Shown in pieces: positions 1 through 8,242 of a DNA stretch of 64,000 bases. A program made the translations under genes and the position numbers. Position 1 is the stretch's first letter. Each line of letters starts with the position of its first letter. A model generated the notes under the pieces. It saw only the letters and a list, made by a program, of their open reading frames with translations. It did not search any database and had not been told where the DNA came from. Source of the stretch: Caulobacter soli (lineage in GTDB: Bacteria > Pseudomonadota > Alphaproteobacteria > Caulobacterales > Caulobacteraceae); assembly GCF_011045195.1 (NCBI RefSeq), contig NZ_CP049199.1, positions 4,323,501 to 4,387,500 of the forward strand, given 5' to 3'.

Positions 1-539
1 GCGCCTCGCTGGACGACCTGGCCGCCGCCACCGGCATGAACCGGCCCAGTCTGTACGGGGCGTTCGGCGACAAGCAGGCGCTCTTCAGGACGGCGCTGGA
101 CGGCTATATGGACCGCTCGCGCGCCTCGATGGCCGAGGCCTTCCGGGGCGGCGGCACGCTGCGCGAGGTCCTGACCCGGATCTACCGCACGGCGCTGGGC
201 TTCTACCTGTCGGACGACGAGGGCGGACGGGGCTGCTTCCTGGCCAGCGCGGGTCTGGGCCAGGCGCTGGTCGACGACGAGGTGCGCCGGATCGTGGCCG
301 ACGGCCTGCACGAGCTGGACCGCGCCGTCGAAGGCCTGATGACGCGCCGCCAGGCCAAGGGCGAGCTGCCGGCCACCGTCGATCCCGTCGCCCTGGGCCA
401 TGTGGCCAGCATGATGATGAACGCCCTGTCGGTGCGCGCCCGGGCCGGCGAGACCCGCGAACAGCTGGAGGCCACGATCCTAGTGATGGTCGACCTGATC
501 TGCGGACCGGCCGATCGAGAACCGCAAGCATCGGAATGA
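1..539 (+). CDS. TetR/AcrR family transcriptional regulator (5' end missing)
   Basis: The reading frame is open from base 3, so the gene begins before the window; about 178 residues remain. The first residues carry the end of a TetR DNA-binding domain: SLDDLAAATG followed by MNRPSLYGAFGDK, the recognition helix and the usual Y-x-F-x-D/N-K segment. The remainder is the helical ligand-binding domain. The stop lies about 50 bp before the Ada-type gene, so the two may be co-transcribed, but the TetR ligand cannot be inferred. The internal ATG at 36 is not the true start because the helix-turn-helix is already under way there. Confidence 0.9.
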   Translation, partial: ASLDDLAAATGMNRPSLYGAFGDKQALFRTALDGYMDRSRASMAEAFRGGGTLREVLTRIYRTALGFYLSDDEGGRGCFLASAGLGQALVDDEVRRIVADGLHELDRAVEGLMTRRQAKGELPATVDPVALGHVASMMMNALSVRARAGETREQLEATILVMVDLICGPADREPQASE

Positions 540-589
540 CGCCCCCGGTCAGGGCGCGCATGCTCCTTCTCACGAAAGGAGACCACCCC

Positions 590-1315
590 ATGACCGCTTC
601 TCTTTCCACCACCGACGACGCGCGCTGGGAGGCCATGCGCCGCCGCGATCGCGACCTCGACGGCGCGTTCTTCATCGCCGTGCGCACCACCGGCGTCTAT
701 TGCCTGGCCAGCTGCGCCGGGCGGCCGCTGCGCAAGAACGTCGAATTCCACGACACCCGTGAAAGCGCCCGCGCCGCCGGCTTCCGGGCCTGCCTGCGCT
801 GCAAGCCCGACCAGCCGCGCGAGACCCTGCGTTACGCCACCGTGCCCACGTCGCTGGGCCTGGCCCTGGTCGCCCGCTCCGACGCCGGCTTGCGGCTGGT
901 GACCCTGGGCGACGACGCCGACGCCCTGGTCCGTGACCTGGAGCGCCGCTTCCGCTCGGCCCGGCTGACGCAAGATCCGGACGGCCTGGCCGCCGACCTG
1001 ACGGCGGTGGCCCAGCAGGTCGACCACTCCGACGCCAGGCTGGACCTGCCGCTCGACGCCCAGGGCACGGACCTGCAGAAGGCCGTCTGGGCGGCGCTGC
1101 GGGCCATCCCGGCCGGGACCACCGCCTCCTATGCGGAAGTCGCTCGGACCATCGGACGGCCCACCGCCGCCCGGGCCGTGGCCCAGGCTTGCGGGGCCAA
1201 TCCGCTGGCGGTGATCACCCCCTGCCATCGGGTGGTGCGGGCCGACGGCGGCCTCTCGGGCTACCGCTGGGGCGTCGAGCGCAAGGCGGCCCTCCTGGCC
1301 CGCGAGGCGGCATGA
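590..1315 (+). CDS. ada: Ada-type zinc domain fused to O6-methylguanine-DNA methyltransferase, no AraC domain
   Basis: Repairs methyl phosphotriesters and O6-methylguanine by irreversible transfer to cysteine. The start at 590 follows an AAAGGAG site at about the right spacing; an upstream ATG has none. Residues 15-75 form the Ada zinc domain, with Cys38, Cys42, Cys68 and Cys71 as ligands (Cys38 being the methyl acceptor in E. coli Ada). Residues 150-241 form the methyltransferase, with the PCHRV motif and acceptor Cys212. In E. coli Ada an AraC-type helix-turn-helix sits between these parts; here residues 76-150 look like the methyltransferase N-terminal domain and no AraC pair of helices is visible. 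The protein is 241 residues against about 354. The stop overlaps the next start (ATGA), so translation is coupled to the oxygenase. Whether it can still activate transcription is unclear. Confidence 0.88.
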   Translation: MTASLSTTDDARWEAMRRRDRDLDGAFFIAVRTTGVYCLASCAGRPLRKNVEFHDTRESARAAGFRACLRCKPDQPRETLRYATVPTSLGLALVARSDAGLRLVTLGDDADALVRDLERRFRSARLTQDPDGLAADLTAVAQQVDHSDARLDLPLDAQGTDLQKAVWAALRAIPAGTTASYAEVARTIGRPTAARAVAQACGANPLAVITPCHRVVRADGGLSGYRWGVERKAALLAREAA

Positions 1316-1998
1316 GCCTGGACTGGTCCCGCATCACCGCCGACCTCGACGCCCAGGGCTGGGCCCTGACAGGGCCGCTGCTCAAGCCCGAGACCTGCCA
1401 GAAGATCGCCGGCTTCTACGACCAGGAGGCCGGCTTTCGCAGCCGGGTGGTGATGGCCCGTCACGGCTTCGGCCAGGGCGAGTACAAGTACTTCAGCTAT
1501 CCCCTGCCCGACCCGGTGCAGCGGTTGCGGCAGGGGCTGTACGGCCCACTGGCCGGCGTCGCCAATCGCTGGGCCGAGGTGCTGGGCGAGGAGCGGCGCT
1601 TTCCGGACGACCTGGACGACATGCTGGCTCGTTGCCACGCGGCGGGCCAGGCCCGGCCCACGCCCCTGCTGCTGACCTACGGCCCGGGCGACTACAACTG
1701 CCTGCACCAGGACCTTTACGGCGAGCACGTCTTCCCGCTGCAGGCCGCCTTCCTGCTGGACGAGCCGGGCCGCGACTTCGAGGGCGGCGAGTTCGTGCTG
1801 GTCGAGCAGCGGCCGCGCCAGCAGTCACGCCCCCAGGTCGTGCCGCTGAGGCAGGGCGAGGGCGTGATCTTCGCCGTCCGCGAACGTCCGGCCGCAGGCT
1901 CGCGCGGCGTCCACCGCCGGGTGCTGCGGCATGGGGTCAGCACGGTGCGATCAGGACGGCGGCGCGTGCTGGGGGTGATCTTCCACGACGCGACGTGA
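1312..1998 (+). CDS. 2OG-Fe(II) oxygenase family protein
   Basis: Predicted Fe(II)/2-oxoglutarate-dependent dioxygenase of 228 residues. The iron site is visible as His132-x-Asp134 in LHQDLYG, with a distal His at 201 or 207 in GVHRRVLRHG. An Arg-rich C-terminus (RSGRRRVLG) can supply the 2-oxoglutarate-binding Arg. The start is the ATG that overlaps the stop of the Ada-type gene by four bases. An oxygenase of this type is often found beside ada, which suggests a role in the alkylation response, although the substrate is unknown. It is not AlkB itself: the AlkB nucleotide-recognition region is not recognisable. Confidence 0.85.
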   Translation: MSLDWSRITADLDAQGWALTGPLLKPETCQKIAGFYDQEAGFRSRVVMARHGFGQGEYKYFSYPLPDPVQRLRQGLYGPLAGVANRWAEVLGEERRFPDDLDDMLARCHAAGQARPTPLLLTYGPGDYNCLHQDLYGEHVFPLQAAFLLDEPGRDFEGGEFVLVEQRPRQQSRPQVVPLRQGEGVIFAVRERPAAGSRGVHRRVLRHGVSTVRSGRRRVLGVIFHDAT

Positions 1999-2016
1999 GG
2001 GCGTCCAGCGCCGTCC

Positions 2017-2469
2017 CTACTTCGCCAGCTCGATCTTGATCCCCTTCGGCGCGGCCGTGAACCGCAGGCCCCGGGTGGTGGAGTTGGCCTTGATGGCCAC
2101 GCCCTTGTCGTTCTTCATCGACAGCACCGCGCCGCCGCCGGCCACCGTCGCGCCCAGCTCGGCGGCCTGGTAGACGCCGACGATGTCGGAGGCCTGCTTG
2201 AGGCCCGTCACCGTGCCGCTGGCGCTGTAGCGGCTGGCGCCGATGTCGACCGCCGACAGGCCGCTGGTCTTCAGCTTGTAGTCCTTGCCGCGGAAGTGAA
2301 GCGTGCCGTGGCCCCAGCCGACCCCGACGCCGATCGCGACCCCGCCGCCGGTGAACTCGATCGTGCCGGAGGTGGAGGTGTCGGGCGCGGGCGTCTGGGC
2401 CATGACCGGCGCCGACAGGACGACGGCGGCGGCGAGGACGGAAGCGAACACATGAAGCTGGGATTGCAT
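2017..2469 (-). CDS. Secreted glycine-rich protein of unknown function
   Basis: A 150-residue protein with a clear signal peptide (MQSQLHVFASVLAAAVVLSA, cut after VMAQ). The mature part is rich in Gly, Val and Thr and reads as alternating beta strands with repeated G-x-G patches (GGGVAIGVGVGWG, GATVAGGGA). No catalytic motif is seen. I chose the ATG at 2469 because the signal peptide begins there; an in-frame start at 2532 would add 21 residues that spoil the signal. It is convergent with the oxygenase gene. I do not recognise the family with certainty; an exported beta-rich envelope protein is the most that can be said. Confidence 0.7.
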   Translation of the reverse strand: MQSQLHVFASVLAAAVVLSAPVMAQTPAPDTSTSGTIEFTGGGVAIGVGVGWGHGTLHFRGKDYKLKTSGLSAVDIGASRYSASGTVTGLKQASDIVGVYQAAELGATVAGGGAVLSMKNDKGVAIKANSTTRGLRFTAAPKGIKIELAK

Positions 2470-2674
2470 GAACCAAGGCCTCGAACAGGCTGAAGGGACC
2501 CTGACGTTGCCCCCGCGCCACCGCGAACGCACTCAGGCGATCCCCGCCTTCACCGAGAAGGAAACGCCCCAGACGGGCCGGGCGAGCGCCGAAATCCGAA
2601 CGCACTTATAAATTGCACTTGTCGGCGATACCTGTTCTGAGTGACCTTCGACACACGCAGCAGGCGGGGGCGCC

Positions 2675-3520
2675 ATGAACGGTACGCGTTCCAGCAGCAC
2701 GCCGGTCGACCGGCTCCCGACCGAGCCGGAAACCTCGCTCGCCTCGGGCTCGGAAGGAACCTTGGCGCCGTTGCTGGCGCCCGAACGGCCGCCGCGCGTC
2801 GCGGGCGGTCCGGCGCGGATGTTCAGCATCCTGGGGCCGGTCGACCACCGCCGGATCGAACTGCGCAACACCACCGCCCCTTGGCGGATGGTCTGCGCCC
2901 TGCGGATCGAGACCGCGCGCGGCGTGTTCAACGGCACCGGCTGGCTGGCTGGCCCCAGGACCGTGATCACCGCCGGCCACTGCCTGCACAACGATGCTTT
3001 CGCTTCAGGCGGCGGCTGGGCCCGCCAGGTCACGGTGATCGCGGGCCAGAGCTGGAACAAGCAGCCGTTCGGGGCGGTCGTCTCCACGCGCTTTGACTGC
3101 GCCCCCACCTGGCTGCAAGGCCGTGAGCGGGCCCACGACATCGGCGCCATCCACCTGGACGATCCGGTCGGCGAGCGGGTGGGCTGGATGAAGTACGATG
3201 CGCTGGATCCCGCCGCCCTGGCCCGGACCACCGCCGTGGTCTCCGGCTATCCGGAATACGCCGGCAGCTACGAGCACCTGCTGGTGGCCAAGGGCGCGGT
3301 GCGCACCAGCCTGGACGGCCGGCTCTACTACGAGATCGACACCACCGACGGCCAGAGCGGCGGCCCGGTCTGGATCGGCGACGTCGCCGCCCCGACCGTC
3401 GTGGCCGTGCACGGCTACGAGGCCGACGCCACCCCGCCCGCCGTCGGTCCCGGCGTCAATTCCGGCGCCCTGCTGACCCCCGACCACCTGCGACTGATCC
3501 AAACCTGGCAAGGCGGCTGA
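2675..3520 (+). CDS. Trypsin-like (V8/glutamyl endopeptidase-like) serine protease
   Basis: A 281-residue chymotrypsin-fold protease with the full catalytic triad: His102 in TAGHC, Asp155 in HDIGAI and Ser228 in DGQSGGP. The layout resembles staphylococcal V8-type glutamyl endopeptidases rather than HtrA, and there is no PDZ domain. The first 50 residues are Ser/Thr/Glu/Pro-rich and may be a propeptide. No signal peptide is recognisable, so the export route is unclear. The gene ends 27 bp before the CXXCH lipoprotein gene and probably forms a transcription unit with it and the small gene after it. Confidence 0.85.
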   Translation: MNGTRSSSTPVDRLPTEPETSLASGSEGTLAPLLAPERPPRVAGGPARMFSILGPVDHRRIELRNTTAPWRMVCALRIETARGVFNGTGWLAGPRTVITAGHCLHNDAFASGGGWARQVTVIAGQSWNKQPFGAVVSTRFDCAPTWLQGRERAHDIGAIHLDDPVGERVGWMKYDALDPAALARTTAVVSGYPEYAGSYEHLLVAKGAVRTSLDGRLYYEIDTTDGQSGGPVWIGDVAAPTVVAVHGYEADATPPAVGPGVNSGALLTPDHLRLIQTWQGG

Positions 3521-3547
3521 AGTCCGCCACGAACGAGGAAAGCCCCC

Positions 3548-5074
3548 ATGTTCCTTGCGTCCAAGATCCCGGCTTCGAGACACCTCCTGCCCCTGTTGGC
3601 CACGCTGGCCCTGACCGGCGCCGGGCTGGCGGCGTGCCAGCCGCAAGCCACGCAAACCCCGCCGCCAGCCACCGGCGGCCCAGTCCAGTTCCTGTCGGCC
3701 AAGGGCCTGAACCCACAGGCCGGCGAGGCCTCGCCGCAGGGGCGGCTACTGATCGGGCGCGGCAAGGACTACACCCCCGTCGCCGAGGATCCCCAGGTGC
3801 TGTTCGCCCGGCTGGAAGGCTCGATGGCCGAACGCCGCAAGGTGGGCTGGCAGATCGTCGAGGCCCTGCTGGAGCCCCAGAAGCTGACCCTGGACGGCAA
3901 GACCTACGACGTGCCCCTGTGGCACACTTGGTACGAGGGCATGAGCGCCAATCCCGAGGTCGACCAGAAGATCAAGCTGTTCATCGCCCAGGTCGCCGCC
4001 TGCAAGGCCGATACGGCCTGCAAGAAGACCCGCGACGAGATCGCCCACGAGGTGATGGCCCAAGGCGGCGAGAACAAGAACCTGGTCCGCAGCCTGGTCT
4101 CGGCCAACCTGACCCAGGTGCTCAAGCAGTCCGAGGGCTTCGATCGCGGCGCGCCCGAGGAGGAGCTGGGCCAGGGCTTCACCCTGTTCAGCCCCTCGTT
4201 CGTCGAGCACGTGCTGGCCCAGGCCCAGGGCGTGGAGACCTGCTCGGCCAAGATCCCCTGGAACCAGCCGCCGCCCAGCGCCAGCCAGTTCTCGCCCTGC
4301 GTCGACGAATTCCCGCGCAGCGCGGTGATGGTCAAGACCAGCTGGGACGAGATCGACGGCGCCAATCCCCGGGTCAGCGCCCACGCCACCGACGCCCCGG
4401 CGATCACCGCCGTGCTGAAGGGCGGCAGCTGGCCCAAGCCCACCCTGGAGCCGGTGACGCCCGACGGCATCTACACGGTGCAGACCACGGACGGAAAACT
4501 GTTCGGCCTGAAGTCGATCCACTTCTCGACCAAGGACACCCGCCAGTGGATCTGGATTTCGCTGTGGTGGAGCCCCAAGCCCGACGAGGACTTCGGCCAG
4601 GACCGTCCGGCCGCCCTGGCCAAGTTCAACGGCGGGGTCTGGTCGCACTACAAGATGTGCATCACCACCGCCTTCAACGAGACCGATCCCAAGCCGTGGG
4701 GTCCGTATGAAAGCGGCCAGCCGGGCCTGGCCGCGGCGATCAAGGCTTCGTACGACGGGACGGCCGAACAGCGGAACCCCGCGCCCTACGACAAGGTCAC
4801 CACTTGGTGCAGCAATCCGAACCTGGAGCACCACACCGGCAACGGCCGCACCAACTGCATCGGCTGCCACCAGTATCCGCTGACCTGGAACACGCTCCAG
4901 AACCGCAAGGTGCGGTTCAACGACACCTACACCGCCTCGATGGCCGCCGAATATCCGCAGTACGGCCGCGCCCTGCGCCGCGCCAACTTCCCGGCCGAGT
5001 TCGCCTGGTCGTTCGACATGGAGTTCCAGGACCAGATCAAGGAGGCCCGGGAAGACCAGGGCTTCAACTGGTGA
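3548..5074 (+). CDS. Putative lipoprotein with a C-terminal CXXCH haem-type motif
   Basis: A 508-residue protein of unrecognised family. The N-terminus is a lipoprotein signal (hydrophobic LLPLLATLALTG, then AGLAAC with the lipidated Cys near residue 30) followed by a Pro/Thr/Gln linker. The large central region contains several cysteines and many Trp residues. Near the C-terminus Cys437-Ile-Gly-Cys440-His441 is a classic c-type haem attachment motif, suggesting a periplasm-facing monohaem protein. Only one such motif is present. It lies 27 bp after the protease gene and 26 bp before a small protein resembling the tail of some cytochrome-like proteins. The biochemical role is unknown; the haem assignment rests on the single motif. 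Confidence 0.7.
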   Translation: MFLASKIPASRHLLPLLATLALTGAGLAACQPQATQTPPPATGGPVQFLSAKGLNPQAGEASPQGRLLIGRGKDYTPVAEDPQVLFARLEGSMAERRKVGWQIVEALLEPQKLTLDGKTYDVPLWHTWYEGMSANPEVDQKIKLFIAQVAACKADTACKKTRDEIAHEVMAQGGENKNLVRSLVSANLTQVLKQSEGFDRGAPEEELGQGFTLFSPSFVEHVLAQAQGVETCSAKIPWNQPPPSASQFSPCVDEFPRSAVMVKTSWDEIDGANPRVSAHATDAPAITAVLKGGSWPKPTLEPVTPDGIYTVQTTDGKLFGLKSIHFSTKDTRQWIWISLWWSPKPDEDFGQDRPAALAKFNGGVWSHYKMCITTAFNETDPKPWGPYESGQPGLAAAIKASYDGTAEQRNPAPYDKVTTWCSNPNLEHHTGNGRTNCIGCHQYPLTWNTLQNRKVRFNDTYTASMAAEYPQYGRALRRANFPAEFAWSFDMEFQDQIKEAREDQGFNW

Positions 5075-5100
5075 GCCCGTCGACAGAAGGAGCAAGCACG

Positions 5101-5370
5101 ATGGTGTCTTTCGCCACCCAGATCCGGCCGATGTTCGACGCCCGCGACCTGGCCTGCATGAAGCGCAAGGGCGTGAAGCTGGACGACTACGGCTGGATGT
5201 CCGACCCCGCCGCCGGCGAGGGCTATGACGACCACGCCCACGGCCGGATGGTGTTCGACTTCGTCCGCCCGGACGGCGCCGAGCCCCGCATGCCGATGGG
5301 CGGTCCGTACTGGGAGGACGACCAGGTCGAGCTGTACCAGCAGTGGATGGACGGGGGGTTCAAGCCGTAG
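5101..5370 (+). CDS. Small conserved protein paired with the CXXCH lipoprotein
   Basis: An 89-residue protein starting at the ATG after AGAAGGAGCAAGC. It opens with SFATQIRPMFDARDLACM and ends with WMDGGF, a pattern like the C-terminal segment of some periplasmic cytochrome-type proteins (FxxxIRPxF ... Mp.gg.w ... W...G) but with no CXXCH of its own. There is no signal peptide. Placed 26 bp after the lipoprotein gene and in the same direction, it is likely co-expressed with it. Function unknown. Confidence 0.65.
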   Translation: MVSFATQIRPMFDARDLACMKRKGVKLDDYGWMSDPAAGEGYDDHAHGRMVFDFVRPDGAEPRMPMGGPYWEDDQVELYQQWMDGGFKP

Positions 5371-5396
5371 GGGAACTTGCCCCCGAACCGGACCTG

Positions 5397-5534
5397 ATCC
5401 CTCTCCCCTTGCGGGAGAGGGTGGCCCCACGGAGTGGGGTCGGGTGAGGGGTCTCTCAGAATTATCCGGACGGGGCTTTCAACCCCTTATCCGATCTGCT
5501 TCGCAGGCCACCTTCTCCCGCAAGGGGAGAAGGA
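5397..5534. repeat. Intergenic inverted repeat, family A (GGGAGAAGG arms)
   Basis: Two complementary arms (about 5399-5419 and 5511-5533, core CTCCCCTTGCGGGAGA) flank about 90 bp. The spacer contains CTGCTTCGCAGG, which is also found in the copies at 14151-14276 and 20905-20965. It is non-coding and lies between two genes that converge. It resembles REP-like palindromic units. Confidence 0.8.
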
Positions 5535-5560
5535 CGGGCGCCCCGGATCTCCCATCAAAC

Positions 5561-5590
5561 AAAAAGCCCCGGAGCAGGCTCCGGGGCTTT
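5561..5590 (-). terminator. Intrinsic terminator of the adhesin gene
   Basis: A GC-rich hairpin (AGCCCCGGAG-CAGG-CTCCGGGGCT) is followed on the minus strand by TTTTTGTTTG. It lies about 25 bp beyond the adhesin stop codon. The plus-strand side also has a short T run, so it may stop transcription in both directions. Confidence 0.85.
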
Positions 5591-5612
5591 CCATCGTGCG
5601 AAGGCCTGAACC

Positions 5613-6554
5613 CTACCAGGCGAAGCCGAGGCTGCCGCCGCTCATCACGTCGCGACCGGTGGCCGAGACGCCCAGGTTGACGCTGATCGCGCGGGTGCTG
5701 TGGGTGTAGCCGGCCGCGATGGCCGCCTGGCCGCGATAGCCGCCGACCGCCATCGACAGGCGGTTGGTCAGGCCCGCCGCCGCGCCGGCGCTGTTGCCGG
5801 CCATCATCGCCATGGCCGAGCTCATCGCGCCCACGCCGTCCAGGCGGTCGGACACCTTGTTCAGGCGGTTGTCGAACTGGCTGGTGAAGCCGTCGACCTT
5901 CCAGTCGGTATAGGCGTTGGCGGCGGTCAGCGTCGCGGCGGCCTTGGTGTCGGTATAGGTCTTGGACGTGGCCAGGGCCTGGGTCGCGGCCGTGTCGGCA
6001 TAGGCGTTGGCCGTGTCCAGCAGACCGCCGGTGGCGTTCTGCAGTTGGCCCAGGTTCACCGCGTCATTGGCGTTCGTGCCGTCGGCCAGGTTGGTGACCC
6101 GGCGCTGATTGCTGGCCGACCCCACCGAGACGACGTTGTTCTCGGCGGTGCTGGAGTTGGCGCCCAGCACGACGCTGTTCGTGCCGGCGGCCGACGAGTT
6201 GGCGCCCAGCACGGTGCTGCGGTCGCCGGTCACGCTGGAGCGGCTGCCGATCACGGTCGAGGACTGGCCGCTGGCGGTGTCGTGGGCGCCGATGGCGATG
6301 CTGTCGTTGCCGGTCGCCTGGGTCGAGTGGCCCTGGGCGATGGCGTGGTCGCCGCTGGCGACGGTGTCGGCGCCGAGCGCGACGCCATAGCCGCCGCCCG
6401 TGGCGTTGGCGTTCGAGCCGATCGCCGTCGAATTGCCGCCCGTGGCGCTCGCGCCGGTGCCCAGAACGGTGTCGTCGGCGAACGCTTGAGCAGCGCCGAA
6501 CGCCAGAACCATCGCCGAGCAACCCACGGCGAGCTTAACCTTGAAATTACGCAC
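5613..6554 (-). CDS. YadA-like trimeric autotransporter adhesin
   Basis: About 313 residues. After the signal peptide (VKLAVGCSAMVLAFGAAQAFA) come head repeats of the Hep_Hag type, with regularly spaced SxAIG, GVALG, SIAIG and SVVLG units (residues 25-140). Then comes a neck-like segment (RVTNLADGTNANDAVNLGQL), an Ala/Thr-rich coiled-coil stalk, and a short C-terminal beta anchor ending GGSLGFAW. Each subunit gives four strands of a 12-strand barrel and the protein should sit trimeric in the outer membrane. I prefer the GTG at 6554, which has GGGG at good spacing, over the ATG at 6596. It is very short for this family, so it probably makes a stubby adhesin. Confidence 0.9.
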   Translation of the reverse strand: MRNFKVKLAVGCSAMVLAFGAAQAFADDTVLGTGASATGGNSTAIGSNANATGGGYGVALGADTVASGDHAIAQGHSTQATGNDSIAIGAHDTASGQSSTVIGSRSSVTGDRSTVLGANSSAAGTNSVVLGANSSTAENNVVSVGSASNQRRVTNLADGTNANDAVNLGQLQNATGGLLDTANAYADTAATQALATSKTYTDTKAAATLTAANAYTDWKVDGFTSQFDNRLNKVSDRLDGVGAMSSAMAMMAGNSAGAAAGLTNRLSMAVGGYRGQAAIAAGYTHSTRAISVNLGVSATGRDVMSGGSLGFAW

Positions 6555-6895
6555 TTTAGAATCCCCAACCCGTACTGTGAACGCTGGGCGGACCATCCGC
6601 CCTCTCGTTCGAGCGGCTGGATAGACGGTAGGGGTTTACCGGAGATTAAGTCGGTTAATAGACATAACGACATCTCAGACGAAGCTCTAATCGGATAACT
6701 CTGTTCCTGAAGCCCCCACCAACAACTGTAAATTTTCGCGGACATAGTGTCGCACTTGAGAAAATGGGGTGACAGGGCGGCGCGCGACTGCCAGCCCCCG
6801 GTCCATCGCCCCGCCACAGCCTGGCTTTGGGCGCCGCGACTCCCTACATCCGCTGGCGTTGACGCGTTCGTCTCCGCCCGGTACCGCCCCTGTCC

Positions 6896-7756
6896 ATGAC
6901 CGATCTGCCCACTGGCCTCTCCACCCTCACCGACCGCTATGACGTGCTGCTGTGCGACGTCTGGGGCGTGATCCACAACGGGGTCGAGAGCTTCCCGGAG
7001 GCCTGCCAGGCCCTGGTGAACTGGCGGGCCAACCATGGGCCGGTGGTGCTGATCTCCAACTCGCCCCGGCCAGCCGTCCACGTGATCGAACAGCTGGATC
7101 GGCTGGGCGTGCCGCGCGAGGCCTGGAGCGCCTTCGTCACCTCGGGCGACGCCACCCGCGTGCTGCTGCACGAGCGCGCGCCCGGCCCGGCCTGGATCGT
7201 CGGCCCCGAGCGCGACATGACGCTCTATGAGGGCCTGGGCCTGGAGACCGCCGGTCCCGAGGCCGCGGCCTTCGTCGCCGTCACCGGCATGGTCGACGAC
7301 GAGAACGAGGTCCCCGACGACTACGCCGACCACCTGGCCATCGCCGCCGGACGCGGCCTGACGCTGATCTGCGCCAATCCCGACCGGGTGGTGCAGCGCG
7401 GCTCGCGCCTGATCTATTGCGGCGGCTCGCTGGCCGACCTCTACGAGACCCTGGGCGGCCAGGTGCTGATGGCCGGCAAGCCTTATGCGCCGATCTACGA
7501 CCTGGCCCTGGCCGAGGCCGAGACCCTGCTGGGCAAGCCGGTCGACCGCTCGCGGGTGCTGTGCATCGGCGACGGCGTGATCACCGACGTCAAGGGCGCC
7601 CACGACCAGGGCCTGGCCTGCCTGTTCATCGCCAAGGGCATCCACGGCGAGCACGCCGTCGGCCCGGACGGCCGCCTGGACCCGACCAAGGTCGAGGGCC
7701 TGCTGGCCGCCGAGCGGGTGGGCGCCACCCACGCCATGGGCGATCTGGTTTGGTAG
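6896..7756 (+). CDS. HAD-superfamily class IIA hydrolase (TIGR01459 type)
   Basis: A 286-residue NagD-like HAD protein. Motif I reads CDVWGVIHNG near residue 20, motif II is SNSPRP, and motif III/IV contains GKPYAPIYD and CIGDGVITDVKGA. In most NagD-type phosphatases motif I is DxDG; here the second Asp, the usual acid/base, is Trp. This DVWGV form is a known property of the subfamily and makes ordinary phosphatase chemistry uncertain. It starts a run of plus-strand genes with maoC-like and ribF; the stop is about 50 bp before the next start. Substrate unknown. Confidence 0.85.
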   Translation: MTDLPTGLSTLTDRYDVLLCDVWGVIHNGVESFPEACQALVNWRANHGPVVLISNSPRPAVHVIEQLDRLGVPREAWSAFVTSGDATRVLLHERAPGPAWIVGPERDMTLYEGLGLETAGPEAAAFVAVTGMVDDENEVPDDYADHLAIAAGRGLTLICANPDRVVQRGSRLIYCGGSLADLYETLGGQVLMAGKPYAPIYDLALAEAETLLGKPVDRSRVLCIGDGVITDVKGAHDQGLACLFIAKGIHGEHAVGPDGRLDPTKVEGLLAAERVGATHAMGDLVW

Positions 7757-7809
7757 GGCCGCGGCCGGTCGATAAGGTCAGCTCGAATGACAAGACCAAG
7801 AGGGGCGTA

Positions 7810-8232
7810 ATGCCGGGACTGTTTCTCGAGGATCTCAGCGTCGGCCAGTCGGCCGAACTGGTCCGCACCGTGGCTGAAACCGACATCGTCGCCTTCGCCG
7901 ACGTGACGGGCGACACCAATCCCGTGCACCTGGACGCCGACTACGCCGCCACCACGCCGTTTGGCGAGCGCATCGCCCACGGCATGCTGTCGGCCGGCTA
8001 CATCTCGGCGGTGCTGGGCACGTCCCTGCCCGGCCCCGGCGCGGTCTATCTGTCGCAATCCCTGGCCTTCAAGCGTCCGGTGAAGATCGGCGCCGAGGTC
8101 ACCGCCCGCGTCACCGTCACGGCCATCGATGAGGCCAGGGCCCGCGTCACCCTGGCCACCGCCTGCCTGGTGGGCGGCAAGACCGTGGTCGACGGCGAGG
8201 CCGTGGTCATGGTCCCCCGAAAAGCCGCATAA
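7810..8232 (+). CDS. MaoC-like (R)-specific enoyl-CoA hydratase
   Basis: A 140-residue single hot-dog-fold protein. The hydratase motif is present: FADVTGDTNPVHLD carries the catalytic Asp and His, and FGERIAHGMLSAGYIS the following helix. This form (PhaJ type) hydrates trans-2-enoyl-CoA to (R)-3-hydroxyacyl-CoA and can feed polyhydroxyalkanoate synthesis. The start at 7810 is preceded by AAGAGGGGCGTA. The stop is 10 bp before the ribF start, so the two are probably co-transcribed although their pathways are unrelated. Confidence 0.88.
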   Translation: MPGLFLEDLSVGQSAELVRTVAETDIVAFADVTGDTNPVHLDADYAATTPFGERIAHGMLSAGYISAVLGTSLPGPGAVYLSQSLAFKRPVKIGAEVTARVTVTAIDEARARVTLATACLVGGKTVVDGEAVVMVPRKAA

Positions 8233-8242
8233 GGAAGTCCGC

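Noticed and set aside
4804..5100. Longer start for the small partner of the CXXCH lipoprotein
   Set aside because: The added region is a shifted frame within the lipoprotein gene, and a good ribosome site precedes 5101.
6641..6660. TTAAGTCGGTTAA upstream of the adhesin as a CtrA box
   Set aside because: The half-site spacing is 5 bases, whereas CtrA sites are TTAA-N7-TTAA.
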